Assembly (NCBI GenBank): GCA_029852775.1
Contig: LEKJ01000036.1
Coordinates: forward strand, 1 to 64,000
Reading direction: 5' to 3'
From: Pasteurellaceae bacterium LFhippo2
GTDB taxonomy: Bacteria > Pseudomonadota > Gammaproteobacteria > Enterobacterales > Pasteurellaceae
Length of the DNA: 64,000 bases
In this document: piece after piece, positions 44,421 to 52,531 of the stretch
Layout of the letters: every line of letters starts with the position of its first letter
Position numbering within the stretch: the first letter of the stretch is position 1
The notes under the pieces: model-generated
Told to the model about the DNA's origin: nothing
Seen by the model: the letters and a program-made list of their open reading frames with translations, nothing else
Database searches by the model: none
Made by a program: the position numbers and the translations under genes

Positions 44421-44446
44421 GCTTCCACCTCGCCTCGCCCGCGCAC
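44421..44446 (-). other. cos: Candidate cos site
   Basis: The minus strand reads GGCGAGGCGAGGTGGAAGC, which resembles the P2 19-nt cohesive end as I recall it (GGCGAGGCGGGGAAAGCAC) over its first half. It is a GC island in AT-rich non-coding DNA between the portal gene and attR; in P2 cos also adjoins Q. Confidence 0.5.
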
Positions 44447-44612
44447 TTAATATGTATGTTTTTATGCAAATGCAAAAAGCAGATCCGCGCAAGCACCGCA
44501 AAGCCCCTTTTAGATCCTGAATAATGATCTTTTATTTGCATATCTACGCAAGTTTCTGCAATTTTCTAGCTTTATTTTGATTTAAATCATTCTATTATTA
44601 TTTTCCCCCAAT

Positions 44613-44620
44613 TTGCACCA
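44613..44620 (+). repeat. TTGCACCA repeat near attR (arm-type site)
   Basis: Same 8-mer and orientation as the three copies upstream of int, 31 bp from the attR core. Confidence 0.55.
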
Positions 44621-44651
44621 TTACGTTGTATCTTATTGATTTTACTTTGAA

Positions 44652-44674
44652 TCGAGTCCGACCTCAGGCACCAA
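44652..44674 (+). other. attR: attR core (right prophage attachment site)
   Basis: 23-bp direct repeat of the tRNA-Leu 3' end at 10567-10589. The following bases CAAGAAAAC also resemble those after attL (GCAAGAAAAC), shifted by one base. Confidence 0.92.
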
Positions 44675-44708
44675 CAAGAAAACTGAATTAAACGAATTTA
44701 AAAAGAAG

Positions 44709-44741
44709 CCCTTGAGACATTATGTATCAAGGGCTTTTTTG
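44709..44741 (+). terminator. Terminator downstream of attR (original tRNA-Leu terminator)
   Basis: GCCCTTGA/TCAAGGGC (44709-44716 with 44728-44735) followed by six T. Before integration this would have followed the tRNA directly. Confidence 0.85.
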
Positions 44742-44779
44742 TTATCCACTAAATAGCAATATTATCTTCGGTTTAACAT

Positions 44780-45083
44780 ATGAAAAACATCTTTATTATT
44801 CTACTTTCTCTCGTTATAGGTAGTTCTAGCATTTCTATAGCTAAAGCTAAACAAAGCAATAAAACCACCAGTACAGCAACAAAAGTTATTATTGCATATG
44901 GCGTTTATAAATATATTGAGCATAAAAAAGAGAAAGAGCAACAAGCTAAGGAAGAAAAGGAAAGAAAAGGAAAAAAAAGCTAAAGAAGCCAAACAAAGAG
45001 AAGAATACAAAGAAGAAAATTATTATTACGCTGAAGAATGTGAAGATGAAGAGTATGAAGAAGAATGCGATGAAGAATATTAA
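44780..45083 (+). pseudogene. Small secreted charged protein split at an A8 tract
   Basis: The frame from 44780 gives 67 aa: signal peptide MKNIFIILLSLVIGSSSIS..., then a Lys/Glu-rich tail, stopping at 44983. Without one A of the eight at 44971-44978, the frame would run on to 45083, adding a Lys/Glu region and an acidic, Tyr- and Cys-containing end (EENYYYAEECEDEEYEEECD). Full length about 100 aa. Either a frameshifted gene, transcriptional/translational slippage, or a phase-variable product. No family recognised; weak ribosome-binding site. Confidence 0.5.
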
Positions 45084-45151
45084 ATTCTAATGTGTTCTTA
45101 TAAAAAGCTTAAAAAGAAAAAATGGATTGTTTCTAAAGGAATACATTTGAA

Positions 45152-45228
<77 letters not shown>

Positions 45229-45241
45229 TCTGAATGCGTGT

Positions 45242-45269
45242 ATAATAATATATATTAATTTTATTGCAA
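45242..45269 (-). promoter_or_regulatory. Candidate promoter of tRNA-fMet
   Basis: Minus strand TTGCAA, 16-bp spacer, TATTAT, 13 nt before the tRNA. AT-rich surroundings. Confidence 0.5.
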
Positions 45270-45438
45270 TAATTATTTATCAAAATAGAATTAAATGTAG
45301 ATAATTAATTCACCTTTAGAAGAAAAAACATCTCCACCCTTAAATTTAAATATCAAAATCGTGAAATTTCAGTATATCTTCACTATTTTTTTTGTTACCC
45401 TATGCTCTTTTATACATTCACTCACTAGGATTTTTATA

Positions 45439-46539
45439 ATGTCTTGGAAAGCTTATTCTAAATTCGCAGCGGCTGCAGGTGTTGCCCTGATTCTTGCCGG
45501 CTGTTCTTCAACTCCATCGAACCAAAAAGTTTACACATCAGATACAACCAAATTCGGTGCTGTTTTTAATGGACGTCAACCAATGCCAGCATATATGCAA
45601 ATGGCTCCAGTAAAAAACGTTGGCATTAATGCACAAGTTGTAAATCCTAGAGATTTTATGCAACAGGTTGCAAATGTTCGTGCTTATTCAACTAGCCTAA
45701 CAAATAATAATGCACATACATACGGTAAATTATCAAACTGGTTAGCTCAAGGTGGCAAAATCGAAGATTTGGCTAAATATGGTATCAATGCAAACTTAAT
45801 GCGTGGTGAAGACGGCTACCAAAACGTTTTAATGACAGGCTATTACATTCCAGTGATCAAAGCTCGAATGACTCGTCAGGGAGAGTTCCAACATCCAATC
45901 TATGCGATTCCACAAGGTAACCGCAAATATTCTCGTGCAGAAATCTATAATGGTGCTCTTGCAGGTCGTGGTTTAGAGCTTGCTTATAGTAACTCAATGC
46001 TAGATAACTTCTTAATGGAAGTTCAAGGTAGTGGTTTCGTCGATATCGGTGGTGGTAATTTACGCCACTTCGCTTACGGTAACAAAAACGGCTATAGCTA
46101 TACAAGTGTAGGTCGTTTATTAGTTGAAGATGGCGAAATTCCTAAAGAAAAGATGTCAATTCAAGCAATTCGTGAATGGGGCGAAAAAAATCCACATCGT
46201 TTACAAGGTCTTTTAGAGCGTAACCAATCATTTGTTTACTTCCGTCACGACCATACTCTTGATGTTAAAGGCTCCGCGGGTGTTCCGCTAGTTGCGCTGG
46301 CTTCAGTGGCTTCAGATACGAATATTGTGCCATCTGGTAGCGTGCTATTGGTTGAAATGCCATTAATTGATAATAATGGTAACTATACAGGTAAACGTGA
46401 AATGCGCTTAATGGTTGCTCTAGATCGTGGTGGTGCTGTTAAAGGTCAACACTTCGATTTATATCAAGGTATCGGCGATAAAGCAGGTCATACTGCAGGC
46501 TTAATGAAACATTACGGCCGTGTTTGGGTATTAAGATAA
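45439..46539 (+). CDS. mltA: Membrane-bound lytic murein transglycosylase A
   Basis: 366 aa from the ATG at 45439 (AGGA 9 nt upstream); the frame is open to 45361 but the signal peptide starts here. Lipoprotein signal with lipobox ILAGC (Cys22). MltA domain (MTGYYIPVIKARMTRQGEFQ, LMEVQGSGFVDIGGG) then the 3D domain (VALDRGGAVKGQHFDLYQG, with Asp residues of the active site). Cleaves peptidoglycan glycan strands at the outer membrane. Confidence 0.95.
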   Translation: MSWKAYSKFAAAAGVALILAGCSSTPSNQKVYTSDTTKFGAVFNGRQPMPAYMQMAPVKNVGINAQVVNPRDFMQQVANVRAYSTSLTNNNAHTYGKLSNWLAQGGKIEDLAKYGINANLMRGEDGYQNVLMTGYYIPVIKARMTRQGEFQHPIYAIPQGNRKYSRAEIYNGALAGRGLELAYSNSMLDNFLMEVQGSGFVDIGGGNLRHFAYGNKNGYSYTSVGRLLVEDGEIPKEKMSIQAIREWGEKNPHRLQGLLERNQSFVYFRHDHTLDVKGSAGVPLVALASVASDTNIVPSGSVLLVEMPLIDNNGNYTGKREMRLMVALDRGGAVKGQHFDLYQGIGDKAGHTAGLMKHYGRVWVLR

Positions 46540-46555
46540 TTTGCAAAAGATATGA

Positions 46556-46583
46556 AAAAACCGACCCCTTGGTCGGTTTTTTG
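46556..46583. terminator. Bidirectional terminator between mltA and dapA
   Basis: AAAACCGACC/GGTCGGTTTT (46557-46566 with 46571-46580) with A-run before and T-run after; serves both converging genes. Confidence 0.88.
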
Positions 46584-46591
46584 TTTCCAGA

Positions 46592-47479
46592 CTATAATAA
46601 GTTCGCTTGTTTTAGCGCGTCGGTTAACACTGAATGGTACTCTTCTGAAAGAGATACTAACGGCAAGCGCAATGTTGGCTCTCCAATCAAGCCAATCTTA
46701 GCCGCAGCCCATTTCACTGGAACAGGGTTACCTTCAACAAATAATTTAGTATGTAACCCCATTAAACGTTGATTGATCTCTTCTGCTTCTGCAAATTGGC
46801 CTGATAGTGCTAATTTACACATCTTCGCCATATCAGCTGCTGCAAGGTTGTTTGTTACTGAAATAACGCCTTGACCACCTAATTTCATTGATTCTAAGCC
46901 TGTTGCATCATCGCCACTTAAGAAAATAAAATCTTCACCAGCTAATTTCTTGATTTCTGGTAAACGGCTTAAATCACCAGTCGCTTCTTTCACCGCAACA
47001 ATGTTTTGGATCTTAGCTAAACGACCAATTGTTTCAGGTTTTAAATCACAACCTGTACGACCTGGTACATTGTATAAGATTTGTGGAAGATGAGTGCATT
47101 CTGCGATTGCCTTATAATGCTGATATAAGCCTTCTTGTGATGGCTTATTATAGTAAGGAACCACACTTAAGCAACCAACCACGCCACAATCTTCAACTAA
47201 TTTTGTCAATGTAATAGCTTCGTGAGTTGAATTAGACCCTGTTCCTGCAATCACTGGGATTCTGCCTGCCGCGTATTCAACGGTCTTACGAATAACCTTA
47301 ACATTTTCATCAATGCTTAATGTGCTACATTCACCCGTTGTACCGACAGATACGATAGCATCTGTTCCTGCTTCAACGTGAAACTCGACTAATTTTTTCA
47401 GTTCTTCAAAATTAACTTCACCATCAGTCATCGGGGTAATTAATGCAACAATGCTCCCTGAAAATAGTGGTTTTTCCAT
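46592..47479 (-). CDS. dapA: 4-hydroxy-tetrahydrodipicolinate synthase
   Basis: 295 aa. Condenses pyruvate with aspartate semialdehyde in lysine/diaminopimelate synthesis. Schiff-base K164 (VAVKEATGD), Y136 (LYNVPGRTG) and the GTTGE phosphate-type loop at 46-50 are all present. Single gene with terminator downstream. Confidence 0.97.
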   Translation of the reverse strand: MEKPLFSGSIVALITPMTDGEVNFEELKKLVEFHVEAGTDAIVSVGTTGECSTLSIDENVKVIRKTVEYAAGRIPVIAGTGSNSTHEAITLTKLVEDCGVVGCLSVVPYYNKPSQEGLYQHYKAIAECTHLPQILYNVPGRTGCDLKPETIGRLAKIQNIVAVKEATGDLSRLPEIKKLAGEDFIFLSGDDATGLESMKLGGQGVISVTNNLAAADMAKMCKLALSGQFAEAEEINQRLMGLHTKLFVEGNPVPVKWAAAKIGLIGEPTLRLPLVSLSEEYHSVLTDALKQANLL

Positions 47480-47597
47480 ACTCTGCTCCTGTATATTTGT
47501 TGTAATTAAAAACCTTACTAGCTTGCAAAATTATGTAAAAATATGCAAGTACTTTCCATACTTTTTTGCAAATTTTCTGCCCAAATAGACCGCTTGT

Positions 47598-48116
47598 TTA
47601 ATCAATGCCTTTCTGATATGACATCATCACAAGCGTTCGCCATTTATCCTTACCCTGTTCATCTTTTCCCATATTGGCAATATGTGGAAAACGCCCCCAA
47701 CATTCAAAGCCGTGTTTTTTCATTAAATTGAAGCTTACTTGATTTAATTCAAACACATAAGCCATTAAAGTATGGATGCCACAATTTAGCATTTCAGCTT
47801 TCATATATTCCATGATGATTGAGCCATAACCTTTACCTTTTACTTTGGAGTCAAGATAAATACTAATTTCAGAAGTCGGCGCAAATGCAGGGCGCTCATA
47901 GAATGGGGAAAAGCTAAACCACCCAACCACACAATCTTCATCAACAACACTCCAAAGTGGGTACTTATCGCTATTTAAATGAAAATCAAACCATTGCTGA
48001 CGGCTCTCTTTTGTTGCTAAATAAAGATCTGCCGTCACTTGGTGAGTTGGGATAGCTTGATTATAGATATCTAAAATTATTTCAAAATCAGAGGGAATGG
48101 ATTTACGAATCTGCAT
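47598..48116 (-). CDS. GNAT-family N-acetyltransferase (phosphinothricin acetyltransferase-like)
   Basis: 172 aa. Starts MQIRKSIPSDFEIILDIYNQ; KVKGKGYGSIIMEYMKAEML contains the acetyl-CoA-binding (R/Q)xxGxG-type loop (KGKGYG). FELNQVSFNLMKKHGFECWG is the usual C-terminal block of the PAT-like subgroup. Substrate unknown. Nine nt downstream of ybhA, probably cotranscribed. Confidence 0.8.
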   Translation of the reverse strand: MQIRKSIPSDFEIILDIYNQAIPTHQVTADLYLATKESRQQWFDFHLNSDKYPLWSVVDEDCVVGWFSFSPFYERPAFAPTSEISIYLDSKVKGKGYGSIIMEYMKAEMLNCGIHTLMAYVFELNQVSFNLMKKHGFECWGRFPHIANMGKDEQGKDKWRTLVMMSYQKGID

Positions 48117-48125
48117 TATTTTTCC

Positions 48126-48944
48126 TTAAATTAATAATAACTCTTCCAGAGCTTTTGCAATGCTATCTTCATTATTAGAACCGATGGTTCGTTTCGCACT
48201 TAATTGTACCTTTTCTTCCGACTCCCCCATCGCAATGCCCATTCCAACGAATTCGAGCATACTGATATCATTAAAGTTATCACCAAAAGCAATCACATTC
48301 TGCGGGTCAATACCTTCTAATTTAAGTAATTCAGCTAAACAAGCACCTTTGCTATTACCCACGCTAGTAATATCAACACGATCTACCCAAGACCATTCTG
48401 GACTTACTTGATCAAGCGGTAAATTTTCAACAAATTTTTGCATTTTGGCTAAATCAGGATCACTAATGAGAACTTTCCAAATAGTTGTTCCATTATCAAT
48501 AAAATCTTGGAAATTTTCGACTTGATGAACATTAGGACGCACGTTTTCTGGGGTTGAATTAACCCAATTAAGTAGCTTGGTGAAATGAGAATTTAGAACT
48601 TCATAGGTCATCGCATCGCGAGTATAAACTGCAGTATGAATTCCCTGCCCTTTAGCGCTATTAATTAGATAATCTGCTAATTGAGTTGTTAGTGGCTTAG
48701 ACGACAAAATCTGATCTTTATGAAAATCATAGAGATAGGTTCCATTACAGCAAACGACTGGTGTATCCAAGTTTAATTCTGCATAGTAAGGACGAACAGC
48801 GGTGTGGTGACGACCCGTAACAATAAAAACTTTTAAACCTTTTTCTCTCGCTTTTTGAATAGCTTTTTTACTGGATTCTAAAATTGTAGCCTGACTTGAA
48901 AGTAATGTACCATCAAGATCAAAGGCAATTGCTTGGTAAGACAT
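48126..48944 (-). CDS. ybhA: HAD-superfamily Cof-type phosphatase, YbhA-like (pyridoxal phosphate phosphatase)
   Basis: 272 aa. HAD motif I FDLDGTLL (D9, D11), motif II VTGRHHTA, motif III Lys region, motif IV GDNFNDISML. The stretch TGRHH...PYYAELNLDTPVVCCNGTYLYD closely follows E. coli YbhA, so that family is favoured over YidA/YbiV. C2-type cap for substrate choice. Exact substrate not proven. Confidence 0.82.
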   Translation of the reverse strand: MSYQAIAFDLDGTLLSSQATILESSKKAIQKAREKGLKVFIVTGRHHTAVRPYYAELNLDTPVVCCNGTYLYDFHKDQILSSKPLTTQLADYLINSAKGQGIHTAVYTRDAMTYEVLNSHFTKLLNWVNSTPENVRPNVHQVENFQDFIDNGTTIWKVLISDPDLAKMQKFVENLPLDQVSPEWSWVDRVDITSVGNSKGACLAELLKLEGIDPQNVIAFGDNFNDISMLEFVGMGIAMGESEEKVQLSAKRTIGSNNEDSIAKALEELLLI

Positions 48945-48967
48945 TATAATTTCACTCCGTAAGAATA

Positions 48968-48998
48968 AAAAAAGAGCGACTACTCTCGTAATCGCTCT
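48968..48998 (-). terminator. Terminator of the OmpA-like gene
   Basis: AGAGCGA/TCGCTCT (48973-48979 with 48992-48998); T7 follows on the minus strand. Confidence 0.78.
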
Positions 48999-49033
48999 CT
49001 TATTTTACTCTTATTCAGCTTTTAAATCAGTAA

Positions 49034-49882
49034 TTATTTACCGGTGTTGTAAGCTGGAGTTTGGTAAAGTGGTGCTGGACCGTTAGGACCTGCAACGTTA
49101 CCACCTTCGCTTTGTTTTAATACGCCACCGTTAGCCATGATTTCTACACGACGGTTAGGACGTAAACAGTCACGTAATGCTTGACCTGATTCGCCATCAC
49201 ATGCTTTAACTTGGCTTGCTTTACCGTAACCAACTGCTTCGATTTGAGCTGTAACACCTTGTTGTGCTAAACGAGCTTTAACCATATTTGCACGACGTTG
49301 TGATAAGTTTAAGTTGTATTCTACTGAACCTAAACGGTCTGTATAACCAGCAACTTTAACTTGTTGCGCACCTGATGATTTTAATTGACCAGCTACGTTA
49401 TCAACAACTTCTTTACCTTTAGCAGTTAATGTATCTTTATCGAAATCGAATAAGAAGTCACCACTTAAGTTGAATGATGCGTTACCGTTACAGCCGTTTG
49501 GATACCAGAAGAAGCTTTGTGCGTTCATATTTTTGTCAAATAAAATTTTGTATTGACAGATTTTGTGAACGCCGTTCTCACGGTAGTTAAATGCGTAATC
49601 CCACTCACGAACGCCATATAAGCCTTCTTCGAAGTGAGGACGACCGATTAGGTTATATAATTGGTCTTTGTTCATACCACGTTCGATTTGACGAACGTTT
49701 TCCCAGTTTGGCCATGAACCGAATTGAGAACCATCGTGGTTGAATTCTGACTCAGAAATTTTTGGGAATACTGGGTTATCTGTTGTACCTTCGTCAGATA
49801 CTTTGCTTAAATTACCACAAGCTGCTACTGCAAGTGCTACGCTTGATAATAATAAGCCACGGAAAACAGTCGTTTTTTTCAT
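49034..49882 (-). CDS. Outer-membrane lipoprotein with BamE-like and OmpA C-terminal domains
   Basis: 282 aa. Lipobox VAAC (Cys22). Residues about 60-127 (VRQIERGMNKDQLYNLIGRP, WDYAFNYRENG) look like the SmpA/OmlA (BamE) domain; about 138-252 is an OmpA peptidoglycan-binding domain (GYTDRLGSVEYNLNLSQRRA, D182 and R196 region). So it would bind peptidoglycan from the outer membrane. A Cys pair near C229/C239 could form a disulfide. Highly biased codons suggest strong expression. Not classical OmpA: no N-terminal beta-barrel. Confidence 0.85.
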   Translation of the reverse strand: MKKTTVFRGLLLSSVALAVAACGNLSKVSDEGTTDNPVFPKISESEFNHDGSQFGSWPNWENVRQIERGMNKDQLYNLIGRPHFEEGLYGVREWDYAFNYRENGVHKICQYKILFDKNMNAQSFFWYPNGCNGNASFNLSGDFLFDFDKDTLTAKGKEVVDNVAGQLKSSGAQQVKVAGYTDRLGSVEYNLNLSQRRANMVKARLAQQGVTAQIEAVGYGKASQVKACDGESGQALRDCLRPNRRVEIMANGGVLKQSEGGNVAGPNGPAPLYQTPAYNTGK

Positions 49883-50005
49883 CTTATTTTATTCCTTATT
49901 AGGATCGTTAAAACTTAAATTTAGCGACTCGTATAGCTTACTTGCCATAGAGACCGCGAAATTCTACAACATTATATATAAATATACTAGTCTTTTGTTT
50001 CTAAT

Positions 50006-51721
50006 TTATGCACTCAAATGCTCAATAAATAACTGCAGACTGCGATTTCCACGAAATTCATTAATATCTAATTTATAAACTAGCTGTACTTTCTGAATAG
50101 ATTGGTCTGGAAATGAACGCACATCAACATTGAACCAAATAGCATCTAATAACATGCCTTGCTGATTTTCTACCATTAATTTAAGGTGTTTACCCGCCAA
50201 TAATCTTTGTTGAAGAACTTTAAATTCTCCCTCAAATACAGGTTCTGCAAAATGTTGTCCCCAAGGCCCCGCCTGTTTAAGTAATTCAGCTGTTTGAAGA
50301 TTAAATTCGTTTCCAGCTAACTCCCCATCTGTATAAAGCACATTCTGCAATAACTCCGGTTCTGCAAATTCATTAATCGTTTCATCAAATAATTTCTGAA
50401 AGCGCTGAAAATGATCTTGATGGATCGTCAATCCTGCAGCCATTGCGTGTCCACCAAATTTGACAATAAGTTCAGGGTGATTTGTATCGATTCGTTCCAA
50501 TAAATCACGCATATGAATCCCTGAAATAGAACGTGCAGACCCTTTCAAATATTCACTGTCTTCGCTCTCTTGTGCAAAAGCAATAACAGGCCGGTGAAAT
50601 TGATCTTTAATGCGAGATGCTAAAATCCCAATTACGCCTTGATGCCAATCTGGTTGATATAACACGATCCCGTGCGCTTTCTCTTTTTCAGACAGTTTTG
50701 GTAATTTTGCACAAATCGCTAATGCTTCGGTTTTCATCTCTTGTTCAAATTCTTTACGAGTTTGATTCAAGCTATCAAGTTCTAAAGCAAGCTGACGAGC
50801 AAGAGACATATTATCACTTGTTAGTAATTCCACGCCTAGCGACATATTTTCTAAACGCCCTGCCGCATTTAAACGAGGGGCAATCGCAAAGCCTAAATCG
50901 CTAGCTTGCAAACTTCCTTGTTCACGCTTTGCAATCTCAATTAAAGCCTGAATACCAGGACGGCATTTACCAGAACGAATACGATTTAACCCCTGACTCA
51001 CTAAAATTCGGTTGTTGTAATCTAAAGGCACAACGTCTGCAACTGTTCCCAATGCAACCAAATCAAGTAATTCCGCCATATTGGGTTCAGCACCTTGATA
51101 AAGATTCAGCTCTCTGAATTTCACACGAAGAGCCATCATCACATAGAAAATAACACCAACACCAGCCAACGATTTAGACGGAAATTCGCAATAAGATAAA
51201 TTAGGGTTTACCATTGCATCAGCATTTGGCAAGCTATCTGCGGGCAAATGGTGATCGGTAACTAATACTTTGATTCCATTCTGCTTTAGCAGATCAATAC
51301 CTTCAAATGACGATATTCCATTATCTACGGTAAGAACTAAATCGGCCCCTTTAGCAATCACCATCTCGGCAATTGCTACACTCAAACCATAGCCTTGTGA
51401 AAAACGATCAGGGATCAAATAATCGACTTTCTCAAAACCAAATTGGCGCAATGCTAATAGTGCAAGGGAAGTACTTGTTGCGCCATCTGCATCGAAGTCT
51501 CCAACAATCACGATGCGATCTTGCTTTTGATAACTTTCGGCGAGTAATTCAACCGCTTGTTCAATACCTGCAAGTAATTTTGGATGGTGTAAGCCTTTCA
51601 AAGTCAAATCTAGTTCTGTTTTAGAACTGACTCCACGACTTTGATAAATACGGTTAAGAAGTGGATTATCTGATAGGATTTCTGAATTTAATAGGGGACG
51701 GCGTTTAATGACTTTATTCAC
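50006..51721 (-). CDS. recJ: Single-stranded-DNA-specific exonuclease RecJ
   Basis: 571 aa. DHH-family 5'-3' exonuclease of recombination and mismatch repair. Metal-binding motifs: DFDADG (75-80), VDNG, TDHH, then FGGHAMAAGL in the DHHA1 domain, and an OB-fold C-terminus. dsbC lies upstream in the same direction, as in E. coli, but a strong hairpin separates them. Confidence 0.96.
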   Translation of the reverse strand: MNKVIKRRPLLNSEILSDNPLLNRIYQSRGVSSKTELDLTLKGLHHPKLLAGIEQAVELLAESYQKQDRIVIVGDFDADGATSTSLALLALRQFGFEKVDYLIPDRFSQGYGLSVAIAEMVIAKGADLVLTVDNGISSFEGIDLLKQNGIKVLVTDHHLPADSLPNADAMVNPNLSYCEFPSKSLAGVGVIFYVMMALRVKFRELNLYQGAEPNMAELLDLVALGTVADVVPLDYNNRILVSQGLNRIRSGKCRPGIQALIEIAKREQGSLQASDLGFAIAPRLNAAGRLENMSLGVELLTSDNMSLARQLALELDSLNQTRKEFEQEMKTEALAICAKLPKLSEKEKAHGIVLYQPDWHQGVIGILASRIKDQFHRPVIAFAQESEDSEYLKGSARSISGIHMRDLLERIDTNHPELIVKFGGHAMAAGLTIHQDHFQRFQKLFDETINEFAEPELLQNVLYTDGELAGNEFNLQTAELLKQAGPWGQHFAEPVFEGEFKVLQQRLLAGKHLKLMVENQQGMLLDAIWFNVDVRSFPDQSIQKVQLVYKLDINEFRGNRSLQLFIEHLSA

Positions 51722-51767
51722 GGTTTATTGTTTAATTAGTTACTGTTGTGCCTATTCTAACATAAAA

Positions 51768-51813
51768 ACAAGCGGTCTGATTTGTAAAATAATTTGCAAA
51801 TCAGACCGCTTGA
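51768..51813. terminator. Inverted uptake-signal pair forming a terminator (dsbC-recJ gap)
   Basis: Perfect 16-bp stem (51769-51784 with 51797-51812, 12-nt loop). The left arm holds ACAAGCGGTC at 51768-51777 and the right arm the inverse core. Paired uptake signals between genes are known in Pasteurellaceae to double as terminators. Other single ACAAGCGGTC copies: 19551-19560, 35380-35389, 41498-41507 (inverse), 47588-47597 (inverse), 54653-54662. Confidence 0.82.
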
Positions 51814-51828
51814 AATCAATGGGAATAA

Positions 51829-52512
51829 TTACCTTGCTAGCATTTTAGCTAACTCTTTCGGTTCTACAAAACCTGGGATTATCTCGCCTTCTTTAGTCAC
51901 AATATTTGGCGTACCATTTACACCAAATTTAAGTCCTAATTCATAATGTTTTTTAACGATATTAGGCGTTTTAATTTGCTTTGGTAAGCGCCCTTCTTCT
52001 GCTTCATTTAATGCAAAGGCTTTATCTTCAGCTGTCCAAATCGCTTCCATCTGTTTTGCTGTTTGCGTATCCATTCCACCGCGTGGGAAAGCAAGATAAC
52101 GAATGGTGATACCTAAATCGTTATACTCTTGCATTTTTTGGTGTAATAAATGGCAATAGTGGCAAGTAATATCCATAAACACGGTGATTACATGTTTTTC
52201 ATTCTTAGCAGGATAGATAATCATCTCATTTTTTAGGCTATCAAGTTCTGCTAATAATGCTTTATTGGTAATATCTACTGCTTTGCCATCTTTTAACTCA
52301 AATACAGTGCCTTGAATCACAAAACGCCCATCATTGCTGATCTGTAATACGCCTTGATCCGTTACGGCTGTTTTGAAATTGGGTAATGCTGACTCACTCA
52401 CTTTTACGTTAGTTGCGCCCATTTTTTCGAGCTGTTTTTGTAAATTTGCATTGTTTGCCATTACAACCGCACTTGAAAGCGCAATTGTTAGTGCAATTAA
52501 CATTTTTTTCAT
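51829..52512 (-). CDS. dsbC: Thiol:disulfide interchange protein DsbC
   Basis: 227 aa. Signal peptide (1-19, cleaved after VMA or MAN), N-terminal dimerisation domain, linker, thioredoxin-fold domain with active site C117-H-Y-C120. Periplasmic disulfide isomerase kept reduced by DsbD. cis-Pro loop at GTPNIV. Confidence 0.94.
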   Translation of the reverse strand: MKKMLIALTIALSSAVVMANNANLQKQLEKMGATNVKVSESALPNFKTAVTDQGVLQISNDGRFVIQGTVFELKDGKAVDITNKALLAELDSLKNEMIIYPAKNEKHVITVFMDITCHYCHLLHQKMQEYNDLGITIRYLAFPRGGMDTQTAKQMEAIWTAEDKAFALNEAEEGRLPKQIKTPNIVKKHYELGLKFGVNGTPNIVTKEGEIIPGFVEPKELAKMLAR

Positions 52513-52531
52513 TGATTTTCCTTCGAATTAA

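Larger units (their letters stand above)
44285..44651. other. Non-coding right end of the prophage
   Basis: No supported gene. Contents: AT-rich stretch, a GC-rich island with the candidate cos site (44421-44446), and one TTGCACCA repeat (44613-44620) before attR. Nothing else recognised. Confidence 0.7.
10567..44674. mobile_element. Complete P2-like prophage (34.1 kb) integrated in tRNA-Leu
   Basis: Bounded by the 23-bp repeat. It contains an intact integrase, repressor, replication protein, terminase pair, portal, capsid/scaffold, head completion, lysis genes, and a contractile tail set (sheath, tube, tape measure, baseplate, fibre). No essential late gene is visibly broken, so it may be inducible. 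Gene arrangement differs from P2: att lies between int and Q, the early block adjoins gene D, the tape measure (T) lies between S and V, and the ogr-like gene is in the early block. Extra cargo occurs at 20038-20994, 29869-30826, 33992-34282 and 35588-36543. Confidence 0.95.

Noticed and set aside
45361-45438. 26-codon upstream extension of mltA
   Set aside because: The lipoprotein signal peptide begins at 45439 with a ribosome-binding site; the extension would place a second hydrophobic segment before it.
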